From contig NZ_JAMTCP010000007.1 in the NCBI RefSeq assembly GCF_024171885.1, positions 156,928 through 220,927 of the forward strand: DNA of 64,000 nt. Reading direction: 5' to 3'. The notes beneath the pieces are model-generated. The model had not been told where the DNA came from. It ran no database searches and was given only the letters and a program-made list of their open reading frames with translations. The position numbers were made by a program, and so were the translations under genes. Positions within the stretch are counted from its first letter, which is position 1. The number at the start of each line of letters is the position of its first letter. Below are positions 50,612 through 59,412 of this stretch, piece after piece. Source of the stretch: Streptoalloteichus tenebrarius. Its GTDB lineage: Bacteria; Actinomycetota; Actinomycetes; Mycobacteriales; Pseudonocardiaceae.

Positions 50612-52258
50612 TCACTCGCCCGTGGCCATGTGCGGGTAGCGGTGGTCGTACGGCGGCACGAACGTCTCCTTGATGCTGCGCGGCGACACCCAGCGCTGGA
50701 GGTTCAGCACGCTGCCGGCCTTGTCGTTGGTGCCGCTGGCCCTGCCGCCGCCGAACGGCTGCTGGCCCACGACGGCGCCGGTCGGCTTGTCGTTGACGTA
50801 GAAGTTGCCGGCCGCGAAGCGCAGGGTCCGCATGGCCTCGACGACGGCATGCCGGTCGGTGGCGAAGACCGCGCCGGTCAGGCCGTAGGGCGAGGTGTTG
50901 GCCGCCAGGTCGAGCACACCAGAGTAGTCGGCGTCGTCGTAGACGTGCACCGCCAGGAACGGCCCGAAGTACTCGGTGGTGAACACGTCGTGCCTCGGGT
51001 CGTCGGACTCGACGATGGTCGGCCGGACGAACCAGCCGGTGCTGTCGTCGGTGCGCCCGCCGGCCACCACGCGCACGGCGTCGTCGGCGTGGCAGCGGGA
51101 GATGACGCCGTCGAGCCGGCGGAAGGCCCGCTCGTCGATGACGGCGCCGCCGAAGGTGCTGAAGTCGGCGACGTCGCCGAAGCTCAGGCCCTCGGTCTCG
51201 GCGACCAGCTCGTCACGCAGCGCGGTCCACAGCGAGCGCGGCAGGTAGGCCCGCGAGGCGGCCGAGCACTTCTGGCCCTGGAACTCGAACGCGCCCCGCA
51301 CCAGCGCGGTGCGCAGCGCGGCCGGGTCGGCCGAGGGGTGCGCGACCACGAAGTCCTTGCCGCCGGTCTCGCCGACCAGGCGTGGGTAGGCGCGGTAGGT
51401 CTCCAGGTTCGTGGCGACCTGCCGCCACAGGCCGCGGAAGACCGTGGTGGAGCCGGTGAAGTGGATGCCGGCCAGCTCGGGGCGGGCCAGCACGACGTCG
51501 GTGACCTCGACCGGGTCGCCGACGACCAGGTTGATCACGCCGTCCGGCAGGCCGGCCGCGCGCAGCAGCTCCATCGTCCAGTGCGCGGCGAGGAGCTGGG
51601 TGGCGGCGGGCTTCCACACCACGGTGTTGCCCATCAGCGCGGGTGCGGTGGGCAGGTTGCCGGCGATCGCCGTGAAGTTGAACGGGGTGATCGCGTAGAC
51701 GAAGCCCTCCAGCGGGCGGTGGTCCGTGCGGTTCCACACGCCGCGCGAGGACACCGGCTGCTCGGTGAGCAGCTCGCGGGCGAAGGCGACGTTGTACCGC
51801 CAGAAGTCGATCAGCTCACAGGCGGAGTCGATCTCGGCCTGCTGCACGGACTTGCTCTGGCCGAGCATGGTGGCGGCGTTGAGCCGGGCCCGCCACGGGC
51901 CGGCCAGCAGGTCGGCGGCCCGCAGGAAGATCGCGGCGCGCTCGTCGAACGGCAGCTCGCGCCAGGCCGGGGCGGCGGCGAGGGCGGCGTCCACCGCCTC
52001 GGTGACCTGCCGCGCGCCGACCTCGGTGGCCACGCCGAGCAGCAGCGACCGGTCGTGCGGCGCGCGCACCTCCACGCGCCTGCCGCCGCCGTGGACGGTC
52101 CTGCCGTCGATCACGGACGGGATCTCCACGGTCTGCCCGCGCTGGTGGGCCAGCTCCGCCTGGAGCGCCCGGGCGTCCTCGCCGCCGGGGCGGTACTCCC
52201 TGACCGGCTCGTTGTACGCCTCGGGGACCGCCGTCACCCCGTCCACCGGATACGTCAC
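50612..52258 (-). CDS. pruA: 1-pyrroline-5-carboxylate dehydrogenase
   Basis: NAD-dependent aldehyde dehydrogenase converting glutamate semialdehyde (from pyrroline-5-carboxylate) to glutamate; 548 aa, standard for the PruA/RocA type. Active-site features: ITPFNFTAIAGNLPTAPALM, HFTGSTTVFRGLW, VGETGGKDFV (general-base Glu), GQKCSAASRAY (nucleophile Cys) and TEYFGPFLAVHVY. GTG 52258 has the ribosome site GGAAAGG; the open frame continues 8 codons further. First gene of a two-gene operon with ProDH, preceded by the operator-like site at 52296-52315. Confidence 0.95.
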   Translation of the reverse strand: MTYPVDGVTAVPEAYNEPVREYRPGGEDARALQAELAHQRGQTVEIPSVIDGRTVHGGGRRVEVRAPHDRSLLLGVATEVGARQVTEAVDAALAAAPAWRELPFDERAAIFLRAADLLAGPWRARLNAATMLGQSKSVQQAEIDSACELIDFWRYNVAFARELLTEQPVSSRGVWNRTDHRPLEGFVYAITPFNFTAIAGNLPTAPALMGNTVVWKPAATQLLAAHWTMELLRAAGLPDGVINLVVGDPVEVTDVVLARPELAGIHFTGSTTVFRGLWRQVATNLETYRAYPRLVGETGGKDFVVAHPSADPAALRTALVRGAFEFQGQKCSAASRAYLPRSLWTALRDELVAETEGLSFGDVADFSTFGGAVIDERAFRRLDGVISRCHADDAVRVVAGGRTDDSTGWFVRPTIVESDDPRHDVFTTEYFGPFLAVHVYDDADYSGVLDLAANTSPYGLTGAVFATDRHAVVEAMRTLRFAAGNFYVNDKPTGAVVGQQPFGGGRASGTNDKAGSVLNLQRWVSPRSIKETFVPPYDHRYPHMATGE

Positions 52259-52295
52259 CTGGTGTCCCTTTCCTCGACCCAACCCATCGTGTCTG

Positions 52296-52315
52296 AGGTG
52301 TTGTATATAACGCCT
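52296..52315. promoter_or_regulatory. GntR-type operator upstream of the proline catabolic operon
   Basis: AGGTGTT-GTATAT-AACGCCT, one mismatch between arms, 38 bp upstream of the P5CDH start. It shares the pattern GTGTTGTA..TAAC with the site at 47860-47877. Confidence 0.68.
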
Positions 52316-52414
52316 GCCGCAGCGTCAAGAGAGCGGCTCCCCCGTCGCCGTCTCGCCCGCACGTGCCGTGCCGACGCGGTTGCGCTTCGCCAGCGCCCCG
52401 AGCACGCTGTCGGG

Positions 52415-52762
52415 GTGGCTGACAAGCAGGAGGACGGGATCAAGCTCCACCTCGACGACTCGGGTCTCGCCCTGGGTCTCCCCCATCCGACGCACGGACA
52501 GGACCAGGTCCACGAGGTCCCCTACCGCCCGGTGGTGTTCCGGGACGACGACCTTCCCACCGCGCTCGAACGGTCCGCGGCCTGGCTCCGCCAGGCCCAG
52601 CGGTGGTTGGGCGAGCCGCTCGACGTGCTCGCGATCCACCTCGACTACGACGACCGCGAGGGCGCGCCGTACTACGAGGTGAAGCTGCTCTGCAACGAGG
52701 AGGACCTCGCCGGCGCCCCCATCGCGGCGCGGTCGCACGCGAACGACGTCGCGCGGAGCTAG
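52415..52762 (+). CDS. Small hypothetical protein
   Basis: Unrecognised acidic protein of 115 aa. Visible features are YRPVVFRDDDLPTALERSAA, the helix ERSAAWLRQAQRWLGEPLD, and a strand pair around LAIHLDYDDREGAPYYEVKL. Third codon positions are strongly G/C, supporting real coding. GTG 52415 is the most likely start but there is no good ribosome site; the region upstream is the divergent P5CDH promoter. A terminator hairpin follows at once. Confidence 0.65.
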   Translation: MADKQEDGIKLHLDDSGLALGLPHPTHGQDQVHEVPYRPVVFRDDDLPTALERSAAWLRQAQRWLGEPLDVLAIHLDYDDREGAPYYEVKLLCNEEDLAGAPIAARSHANDVARS

Positions 52763-52776
52763 CTCGTCGTCGCCCC

Positions 52777-52802
52777 GCCGGCCGGGACCTCTCCCGGCCG
52801 GC
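52777..52802 (+). terminator. Hairpin after the small hypothetical gene
   Basis: GCCGGCCGGGA-CCTC-TCCCGGCCGGC, 11-bp perfect stem, 15 bp after the stop. Confidence 0.8.
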
Positions 52803-53316
52803 ACGCGCCGACTCTCTCCGTCGGCGGACCAGAGGTCCCCAGCTCCGGCGGGCGGCGGGACCTCTCGCCCATCCCGCCGGAGCACACGCGCTCCGCGCCC
52901 CACCGACCCACTGGGTTGATGTGTCCACTGTGGAATTCCTTTCCCGTGTGAAGGAAACCTGTTTGTCCACAGAGGACTCTCTTTCTCCGCGACCGGTTCT
53001 TCGGCTTTCGCGCCGCTCGTCCTGATCACGGGCCTTGCGCCCGTTCGGCCCGCGCCCATCCTGGCGATCCCGCGCGGACGATGCTCCCCCGTCTCCCGGA
53101 GCGAACGCCGACGCGTCGGTGAAATCCCCGGTGAGCTGGTCTTTTCCCGTTCCTTTGCCGGGCCTTAGGCGGCCGCTCCCACCGTTGTCGTCGTCGGTCG
53201 GAGCGCGGCATCACCACCAGCGCCGACAGCTCCACCAGCACCGACACCACCGGCACCGCCGCCGCCCGACCCCCGAGCGGGCGGAGACGGACCAGCACCA
53301 CGTGAGGGGACGTGAC
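52803..53316. other. Intergenic region with two copies of the dispersed palindrome
   Basis: About 510 bases without a supported gene. It holds TGTCCACTGTGGAAT (52922-52936) and TTGTCCACAGAGGAC (52963-52977), the latter including a perfect actinomycete-type DnaA box TTGTCCACA. The promoter and leader of the CHAP gene occupy the right part. Confidence 0.6.
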
Positions 53317-54042
53317 ATGGAGAAGAAGGAGCTGGGGGGCATGACCCGCCGCCTCGCCCGAGGACTGACCATGCTGGGTGTGGGCGCGAGCCTCGTGCTC
53401 GGCTCGGTCGTCGCCACCACGCCGGCGGCCGTCGCCGCCACCGAGGTGGACCCCGACACCGTCGCGCCGGCCGTCCTGGAGGTCGAGCACGTCGACGGCC
53501 AGAAGCTGACCGGCGCGGAGCTGGCGGCGTTCCTGGCCGAGGACAACGCCCGGCTGGCCGCCGAGCCCGACACCGTGGTGGTGAACGACACCGCCACCGC
53601 CGCGCCCGCCGCGAGCACCCGCGACAAGATCGTGACGATCGCGCGGAAGGAGATCGGCACCAAGGAGAAGCCGAACGGCAGCAACTGCCAGAAGTACTCG
53701 AAGCAGTGCGTCGCCTGGTGTGCCCTGTTCTCGACCTGGGTCTGGCGCAAGGCCGGCGTCGACATCCCGCAGTACGCCTTCACCGGCGACGTCTACAAGT
53801 GGGGCCAGCGCCACAAGAAGGCCTACGGCAAGTCGAAGCTGCGCAGCCTGGCCAAGGGTGACGTGCTGCTTTTCGGCACCGGGCCGTCCAGCCCGAGCAC
53901 CAGCAAGCACATCGGCATCGTGGAGAAGTTCGACCTGAAGAACGGCAAGGTGACCCTGATCGAGGGCAACGCCTCGAACCAGGTCAAGCGGGTCACCCGG
54001 GCCCTGAGCACCAAGACCTTCTACGGCGGCGTGCGGCCCTGA
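53317..54042 (+). CDS. Secreted CHAP-domain protein
   Basis: Exported cysteine amidohydrolase-like protein of 241 aa. The signal peptide has RRLARG, a hydrophobic core (LTMLGVGASLVLGSVVATT) and AAVAA for cleavage. The CHAP-type domain includes QKYSKQCVAWCALFSTWVW (catalytic Cys) and SKHIGIVEKF (His), then VTLIEGNAS with the polar third residue. ATG 53317 has the ribosome site GAGGGG; a second ATG at 53341 is possible. CHAP enzymes cut peptidoglycan cross-links. Followed by a strong terminator. Confidence 0.87.
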   Translation: MEKKELGGMTRRLARGLTMLGVGASLVLGSVVATTPAAVAATEVDPDTVAPAVLEVEHVDGQKLTGAELAAFLAEDNARLAAEPDTVVVNDTATAAPAASTRDKIVTIARKEIGTKEKPNGSNCQKYSKQCVAWCALFSTWVWRKAGVDIPQYAFTGDVYKWGQRHKKAYGKSKLRSLAKGDVLLFGTGPSSPSTSKHIGIVEKFDLKNGKVTLIEGNASNQVKRVTRALSTKTFYGGVRP

Positions 54043-54082
54043 CGCCCCGAGCACGACCACACCAACACCGCCAACACTGAGA

Positions 54083-54113
54083 GACCGGGTGGGGACACCG
54101 TCCCCACCCGGTC
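54083..54113 (+). terminator. Terminator of the CHAP gene
   Basis: GACCGGGTGGGGAC-ACC-GTCCCCACCCGGTC, 14-bp perfect stem, 40 bp after the stop. Confidence 0.88.
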
Positions 54114-54544
54114 CGTGCTGTCTGGTCGTTCAGGCGACTGTGCCGATCCTCACCGGCCCCGAAGGGCCGGTGCTGCGCCTTGTCCTCAATGGACGATCCC
54201 GAGGCGTTTGCCGTTGCGATCCTCACCGGCCCCGGAGGGCGGTCGCTTCGGTTCGGCACCTCCATGTCTGACGCTGCCCGTCACCGACACGCGATGCTGC
54301 CGCCATTTGATCATGCGACCGCCGCCAGCGACCAGCACGGCCTCCTGTCGTGCGAGGTGTCTCCGGCACCTGGTGTCCAGCGCGCGGGCGGAGATGCGCC
54401 GAGCAGCGGCGATGGGGACCGAAGGTTTTCCCACAGTGGACCGGAAGCATGTCGAAAGAGCCTCCAGCCAGGGTGGAGGTGATCGACGAACCCCATTCGC
54501 AGTCAACGGATCCAGGGTGGTCCGTGCCAGGAGGACACAGACAG
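54114..54544. other. Intergenic region with a 24-bp direct repeat
   Basis: About 430 bases with no convincing gene. CGATCCTCACCGGCCCCGAA followed by GGGC (54144-54167) is repeated with one change at 54217-54240, offset 73 bp; each copy can also form a small GGCCC hairpin. The part after 54300 looks like non-coding upstream DNA of the reductase gene. Confidence 0.6.
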
Positions 54545-55447
54545 ATGGACAAGACCGCAGCCCACGACCTCGCGCCGGTGACCGTGGCGGGTCTCGGGCC
54601 GATGGGCGCCGCGCTGGCCGCCGCCTTCGTGGACCGCGGCCACCCGACCACGGTGTGGAACCGGTCGGCCGCCAAGGCACGGCCGCTCGTCGCGCGGGGC
54701 GCCCGGCACGCGCAGACCCTGCCCGAGGCCGCGGGGGCGAGCCCCCTGCTGGTCATCTGCGTCACCGACTACGCCGCGGCGAAGTCGATCATCGAGGGTG
54801 CCGGCGACGCGCTGGCCGGTCGCACGGTGGTGAACCTCAGCTCCAGCACGCCGGAGGAGGCGCGCGAGGCGGTCGGCCTGGCCGCCGGGTTCGGCGCCGC
54901 CTACCTCGACGGGACGATCATGGTCCCGGTCCACGTCATCGGCGGCCCCGAGGCCGTCTTCTTCTACAGCGGCTCGCGGCCGGTGTACGACGCGCAGTTG
55001 GAGACGCTCAGGGCGCTGGGCGGTGACGTGCGCTTCCTCGGCGACGACCCGGGGCTGGCCGTGCTGTACAACACCGCGCTCCTCGGCCTGATGTGGGCGA
55101 CGGCCAACGGCTACCTGCACGCCGCCGCGCTCGTCGGCACCGCGGGGGCCACCGCCGCCGACTTCGCCCCCGTCGGGCTCGACTGGCTGCTCCCGTCGGT
55201 GGTCATCCCGATCCTGCACGGGGCGACCAAGGAGATCGACGAGGGCGTCTACCCCGGCGACGCCGGCACGGTGCGGATGAACCTCAACGCCGCCGACCAC
55301 CTGCTGGAGACCAGCCGCGCCCAGGGCATCAGCACGCACGTGCCGCGTTTCCTCAAGGACATGCTGGAGCGGACCGTCGAGGCCGGGTACGGCGACGGCA
55401 GCTACATGGGCATGATCGAGGTGCTGCGCCGCCCCGCCGAGGGCTGA
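54545..55447 (+). CDS. NAD(P)-binding imine reductase / beta-hydroxyacid dehydrogenase-like protein
   Basis: Reductase of 300 aa. The N-terminal 6-phosphogluconate-dehydrogenase-type Rossmann domain has VAGLGPMGAALAAAF and TVWNRSAAKA, which suits NADP; VVNLSSSTPEEAREA and LDGTIMVPVHVIGG follow. The helical C-terminal half (DFAPVGLDWLLPSVVIPILH) matches bacterial imine reductases more than hydroxyisobutyrate dehydrogenases, which carry a catalytic Lys that is not evident here. ATG 54545 follows GGAGG. Stand-alone gene with its own terminator. Confidence 0.88.
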   Translation: MDKTAAHDLAPVTVAGLGPMGAALAAAFVDRGHPTTVWNRSAAKARPLVARGARHAQTLPEAAGASPLLVICVTDYAAAKSIIEGAGDALAGRTVVNLSSSTPEEAREAVGLAAGFGAAYLDGTIMVPVHVIGGPEAVFFYSGSRPVYDAQLETLRALGGDVRFLGDDPGLAVLYNTALLGLMWATANGYLHAAALVGTAGATAADFAPVGLDWLLPSVVIPILHGATKEIDEGVYPGDAGTVRMNLNAADHLLETSRAQGISTHVPRFLKDMLERTVEAGYGDGSYMGMIEVLRRPAEG

Positions 55448-55495
55448 CGGCCGTCCCTCCGCGGCGGCCCACACCGCATGGGCCGGACCAGGGTT

Positions 55496-55535
55496 CCCGA
55501 AGCCGTCACCTCCCCAGTCTCGTGACGGCTTCGGG
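55496..55535 (+). terminator. Terminator of the reductase gene
   Basis: CCCGAAGCCGTCAC ... GTGACGGCTTCGGG, 14-bp perfect stem with a 12-nt loop, 50 bp after the stop. Confidence 0.82.
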
Positions 55536-55944
55536 GCAGGGCCGGTCGTCCCGCGCGTCCCTTCATCTCCCTTTCGGGGCACGTCCCTCGTTTCCGTCAG
55601 ACGGGAATCCGCACGAGGGTCACCACAACCGTCGCCGGAGGCGAGCGTGATGGCGGGGAGAGGACGGACCAGGCGGATTGACCGGCCCCGGGAAGCGGGG
55701 GCACCACGTTTCCCCAGGTGGTGCCCCCGTTCCATCGGACATGCGCGGGCACGGGGGACTGTGGCGGCGGAGTTATCCACAGTCACCCGAATTCCTCCAC
55801 AGCACAGCGTGATGACCTTTCGCGCTGGGTGACGGGGCGATAGGCTGGAGCAGGGCTCGCCCCCCAGGGCGGGTGGGGGCTGAGCATTCTCAGGTGGTGC
55901 TCCCGCTCCATCAGGGCAGGCGCGGGCGTAAGGGCACGTCGGTG
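55536..55944. other. Intergenic region with hairpin and imperfect direct repeat
   Basis: About 410 bases without a supported gene. A 12-bp stem CGGGGGCACCAC/GTGGTGCCCCCG lies at 55696-55729. The block starting CAGGTGGTGCCCCCGTTCCA (55715-55750) recurs imperfectly at 55891-55927. A single TTATCCACA DnaA-box-like site is at 55773-55781. The right part lies downstream of the SARP gene on the minus strand and may carry its terminator. Confidence 0.6.
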
Positions 55945-58900
55945 TCAGACGTCAGGGGCGCCGTGGTCGCCGCTATGGTCGGCGAGCAGCGCGTTCACCA
56001 CCTCGTCGACGGGTGTTCCGGCTCCTTCTCGGAAGGCGGCCGTGAAGCCCGCCGGCCCCAGTGCCCCGCGAATCCTGGTCGCGGCGCGGTCGACGTCGCC
56101 GCGCTCGGCCGGGGGCAGGGGCGCGCCGACCGAGAGCCGGAGCGCGTCGGCCGTTCCGAGCAGCCGCGCGGCGGCCTGGTGCTCGCCCGCGGCCGACAAC
56201 GCGGCGCCCAACCCCTCCAGGGCCAGCGCCACCGCCCTCGGGTCTCCGGTCGTCCTGGCGGCGACGAGTCCTTCCCGGTGCAGGCGACGCGCCCGTGCCG
56301 CGTCGCCGCGCTGCTCGGCGACGAAACCCAGCTCGGCCAGGATCAACGCGTTGCCGGTGCCGCCGTCGAGCCGGTGGTTCCAGTCCAGCCAGGTCAACAG
56401 GTGTTTCTCGGCGGTGTCCAGATCGCCGCGCCTGCGCGCGCCGAGCGCCAGCCCCAGCTCGGCGAACTGCGCCAGGATGCGGTCGGACTGCTTGGTGGCC
56501 AGCCGCAGGGCGCGGCCGTGGTACTCCGCCGCGCCGTCGAAGTCGCCCTCCAGCAACGCGATCCGGCCGAACACCGAGAGCTTGTACGCGACCTCGGTCC
56601 ACAGGCCGAGGTCCTCGGCGTCCCGCAGCGCGTCCCGATTGAGGTGGTGCGCGCGCCGGTAGTCGCCGGTGATCTGGGCGTGGACGCACAGCATGTCGGC
56701 GGCGCGCAGCCGTCCCCAGCGGTCGCCCAGCTCCTGGAAGAGCGCGTGGCTGTCGAGGGCGTCCCGTTCGAGGTCACGCAGGTCGCCCCTGCCCAGCGCG
56801 AGGCGGGCCCTCGCGGCCAGGGCCACCGCCTCACCCCAGCGGTCCCCCAGCCGTCGGAAGCGGTCCAGGCTCGACTCGATCCACCGCCGGCCGGCCGACA
56901 GCTCGCCGATGCCCCAGTGCGCGAACCCGAGGAACCACTCGGCGTGCGCCCTGCCCCGGGGATCGTCGACCGCGTCATAGCCGCGCATCGCCTCGCCGGC
57001 GGCGGCCGCCAGTCGAGGGCCGTCGTCACCGCCGGTCAGCAATGCGAAGCCCGCGCGCCACGCGCGCGCGGCGGCCCTGGCGGCGGTGGGTTGGGCGGCG
57101 GTCACCTCGCCGTCGGTCGCTGGGGTGGCGGGCACGGCCAAGGCGACGTCGAACGCGCGCACCGCCTCCCCCAACCTGCCCCGGAGGAACCAGTACCAGG
57201 CCAGCGCGTTCACCAGGCGGAGCGCGTCCTCGGCAGCGCCCACCCGCACCGCGTCGTCCAGCGCCCGCCGCAGGTTCGGCATCTCGGCGTCGACGGACTC
57301 CAACCACCGTCGCTGGTCGTGTCCCCTGAGGTGGGTCGCGGCGCGTTCCGCGAAACCGAGGTGGTACGCGCGGTGCCGGGCGCGCACCGCGTTGGCCTCC
57401 CCCGCCTCGGCGAGACGCCGCGCGCTGTACTCGGCCACGGACTCCAACAGCCGGTAGCGCGAGCCGTCGGGGCGCTCGACGTGCGCCACGAGCGACCGGT
57501 CCACCAGACGCGCGAGCAGGTCGAGGACGTCCTCACGCGCCACGCCGTCGCCGGAGGCCACCGCCTCGGCGGCCGGGAGCGCCGCGCTGTCGGCGTGGAC
57601 GGACAGCCGACGGAGCACGGCGCGTTCGGGCTCGGTGAGCAGCTCCCAGCTCCAGTCGATCACCGCGCGCAGGGTCCGCTGCCGGGGAGGGACCCCGCGC
57701 AGGCCGCTGGTCAGGACGCGGAACCGGTCGTCGAGGCGCGACACCAGGCCGGGCAGCCCCAGCGCGCGGACGCGGGTGGCGGCCAGCTCCAACGCGAGGG
57801 GGATGCCGTCCAGCCGGGCGCAGAGCGTCGCGACGTCGGCGGCGTTGTCCCTGGTCAGGGTGAAGCCGGGCGCGGCGGCGGAGGCGCGGGACACGAACAG
57901 CCGCACCGCGCCGGAACGCGCCACCGCGGCCGGGTCGTCGGCGTGGTCGGGGTCGGGGAGGTCCAGCGGCGGCACCGGACGGACCACCTCGCCGGGCAGG
58001 CCGAGCGCCTCCCGGCTGGTGGCGAGCACGCAGAGGTCGGGCGCGCCCCGCAGCAGGCGGTCGACCAGCTCCGCGACGGGCTCGACGACGTGTTCGCAGT
58101 TGTCCAGCACCAGCAGCATCCGCCGGCCACGCAACGCCGTGACGATCCGGTCCGCCAACGGCGTCGGTTGGGCCGGCTGCCGGTCGGTGAGGACGTCGTC
58201 GCGGATGTCGAGTGTCGCGGCGACCACCTCGGCCACGACGTCCACCGTGGTCGCCGGCGCGGCGGCCTGGCCGGCCAACTCCACGAGCCTGGCGTTGTCC
58301 GGGAAGTCGCCCGCCATCCCGGCCGCACACTCCAGCGCGACCCGCGTCTTGCCGACCCCGCCCGGCCCGACCAACGTGACCAGGCGCGCCGCCGGGAAGG
58401 CGGCCCGCACCTCGGCCACGATCGCGGAGCGGCCGACCAGTTCGGTGGGCGGCGCGGGCAGGTGCGAGCCCGCTCCCGTGGCCGAGATCGTCGTGGGAGG
58501 CGGAGGTGGTGGCGGTGTGGACGCGTCGACCGGGTCGCCGCGCAGGATCGCCTGGTGCAGGGCCACCAGGTCGGCGCCGGGGTCCAAACCCAGTTCCTCG
58601 GCCAGGCGGGCGCGCAGGTCGGCGTAGGTGGCGAGCGCCTCGGCCCGCCGGCCCGCGCGGTACAACGCGCGCATCTGCGCGGCGCGCAGCCGTTCCCGCA
58701 GCGGGTGTCGGGCGACCAGGTCGGCCAACTCGCCCACCACCAGGTTGTGCTCGCCGAGCACCAGGCGGGCCTCGGCCAGTTCCTCCACCGCGACCATGCG
58801 CTCCTCCTCCAACCGGCGCGCGGCCGCGAGGACGAACGGTTGGTCGGCGAAGTCGGCGAACGCGGGTCCCCGCCACAGCGCGAGCGCGTCGGAGAGCACG

Positions 58901-59271
58901 GCGGCGCGCCGGCGCGGATCACTCTCGTCCCAGGCCCGGGTGGTGAGGGCGCGGAACCGGGTGGCGTCGAGGGAGTCGGGGTCGACCGAGAGCTGGTAGC
59001 CGGGCGGCCGGGAGCGCACGAGATCGCGGCCGTCCGCCTCGACCGACGCGAGCACCCTGCGGAGCTGGGACACCTTGGTCTGGAGCGCCGCGACCGGGTT
59101 CGCCGGCAGGTCGTCGCCCCAGACGTCGCCGATCAGCCGGTCCACGGCGACCGGGCGGCCGACGTTGGCCGCCAGGTCGGCGAGCAGGGCGCGGATCTTC
59201 AGCTCGGGGACCCTGACCGGCGTCCCGTCCTCGGCCCACAGGGCGAGCGGACCCAGGACCCCGAAGCGCAT
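55945..59271 (-). CDS. Large SARP/AfsR-type regulator (BTAD, NB-ARC, TPR)
   Basis: Pathway-type activator of 1108 aa. The OmpR-like DNA-binding domain (about 1-90: VPELKIRALLADLAANVGRP, LQTKVSQLRRVL) is followed by the BTAD (about 95-245), a Pro/Thr linker with PPPPPPP, an NB-ARC ATPase (LVGPGGVGKTRVALECA, LLLVLDNCEHV, LCVLATSREALGLPGE) and a long TPR-like C-terminal half. ATG 59271 begins right at the first strand. Members activate antibiotic clusters or sense ATP and partners; no specific target can be named. Its position 26 kb from the aminoglycoside genes argues against a direct link. Confidence 0.93.
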   Translation of the reverse strand: MRFGVLGPLALWAEDGTPVRVPELKIRALLADLAANVGRPVAVDRLIGDVWGDDLPANPVAALQTKVSQLRRVLASVEADGRDLVRSRPPGYQLSVDPDSLDATRFRALTTRAWDESDPRRRAAVLSDALALWRGPAFADFADQPFVLAAARRLEEERMVAVEELAEARLVLGEHNLVVGELADLVARHPLRERLRAAQMRALYRAGRRAEALATYADLRARLAEELGLDPGADLVALHQAILRGDPVDASTPPPPPPPTTISATGAGSHLPAPPTELVGRSAIVAEVRAAFPAARLVTLVGPGGVGKTRVALECAAGMAGDFPDNARLVELAGQAAAPATTVDVVAEVVAATLDIRDDVLTDRQPAQPTPLADRIVTALRGRRMLLVLDNCEHVVEPVAELVDRLLRGAPDLCVLATSREALGLPGEVVRPVPPLDLPDPDHADDPAAVARSGAVRLFVSRASAAAPGFTLTRDNAADVATLCARLDGIPLALELAATRVRALGLPGLVSRLDDRFRVLTSGLRGVPPRQRTLRAVIDWSWELLTEPERAVLRRLSVHADSAALPAAEAVASGDGVAREDVLDLLARLVDRSLVAHVERPDGSRYRLLESVAEYSARRLAEAGEANAVRARHRAYHLGFAERAATHLRGHDQRRWLESVDAEMPNLRRALDDAVRVGAAEDALRLVNALAWYWFLRGRLGEAVRAFDVALAVPATPATDGEVTAAQPTAARAAARAWRAGFALLTGGDDGPRLAAAAGEAMRGYDAVDDPRGRAHAEWFLGFAHWGIGELSAGRRWIESSLDRFRRLGDRWGEAVALAARARLALGRGDLRDLERDALDSHALFQELGDRWGRLRAADMLCVHAQITGDYRRAHHLNRDALRDAEDLGLWTEVAYKLSVFGRIALLEGDFDGAAEYHGRALRLATKQSDRILAQFAELGLALGARRRGDLDTAEKHLLTWLDWNHRLDGGTGNALILAELGFVAEQRGDAARARRLHREGLVAARTTGDPRAVALALEGLGAALSAAGEHQAAARLLGTADALRLSVGAPLPPAERGDVDRAATRIRGALGPAGFTAAFREGAGTPVDEVVNALLADHSGDHGAPDV

Positions 59272-59412
59272 GCGCCCACGTTAGCTGAATCGAGTGAACC
59301 CGAAACCCCGCGCCGCCCAGCCCCCACCACCGCGTCCAGTCCACAGAGGACAGAGTTCCCCGCCCTGACCGGCGCGAACGCCCCTCGGGTCCTCTTCTGC
59401 TAGAGATGAACG

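Noticed and set aside
52325..53059. 244-codon minus-strand frame opposite the small hypothetical gene
   Set aside because: Arg/Ala/Gly-rich shadow; the plus strand has better codon usage and a terminator.
54180..54482. 100-codon frame over the 24-bp direct repeats (AFAVAILTGPGG...)
   Set aside because: The two repeat copies give similar peptides but in different frames, and codon bias is weak; treated as non-coding.
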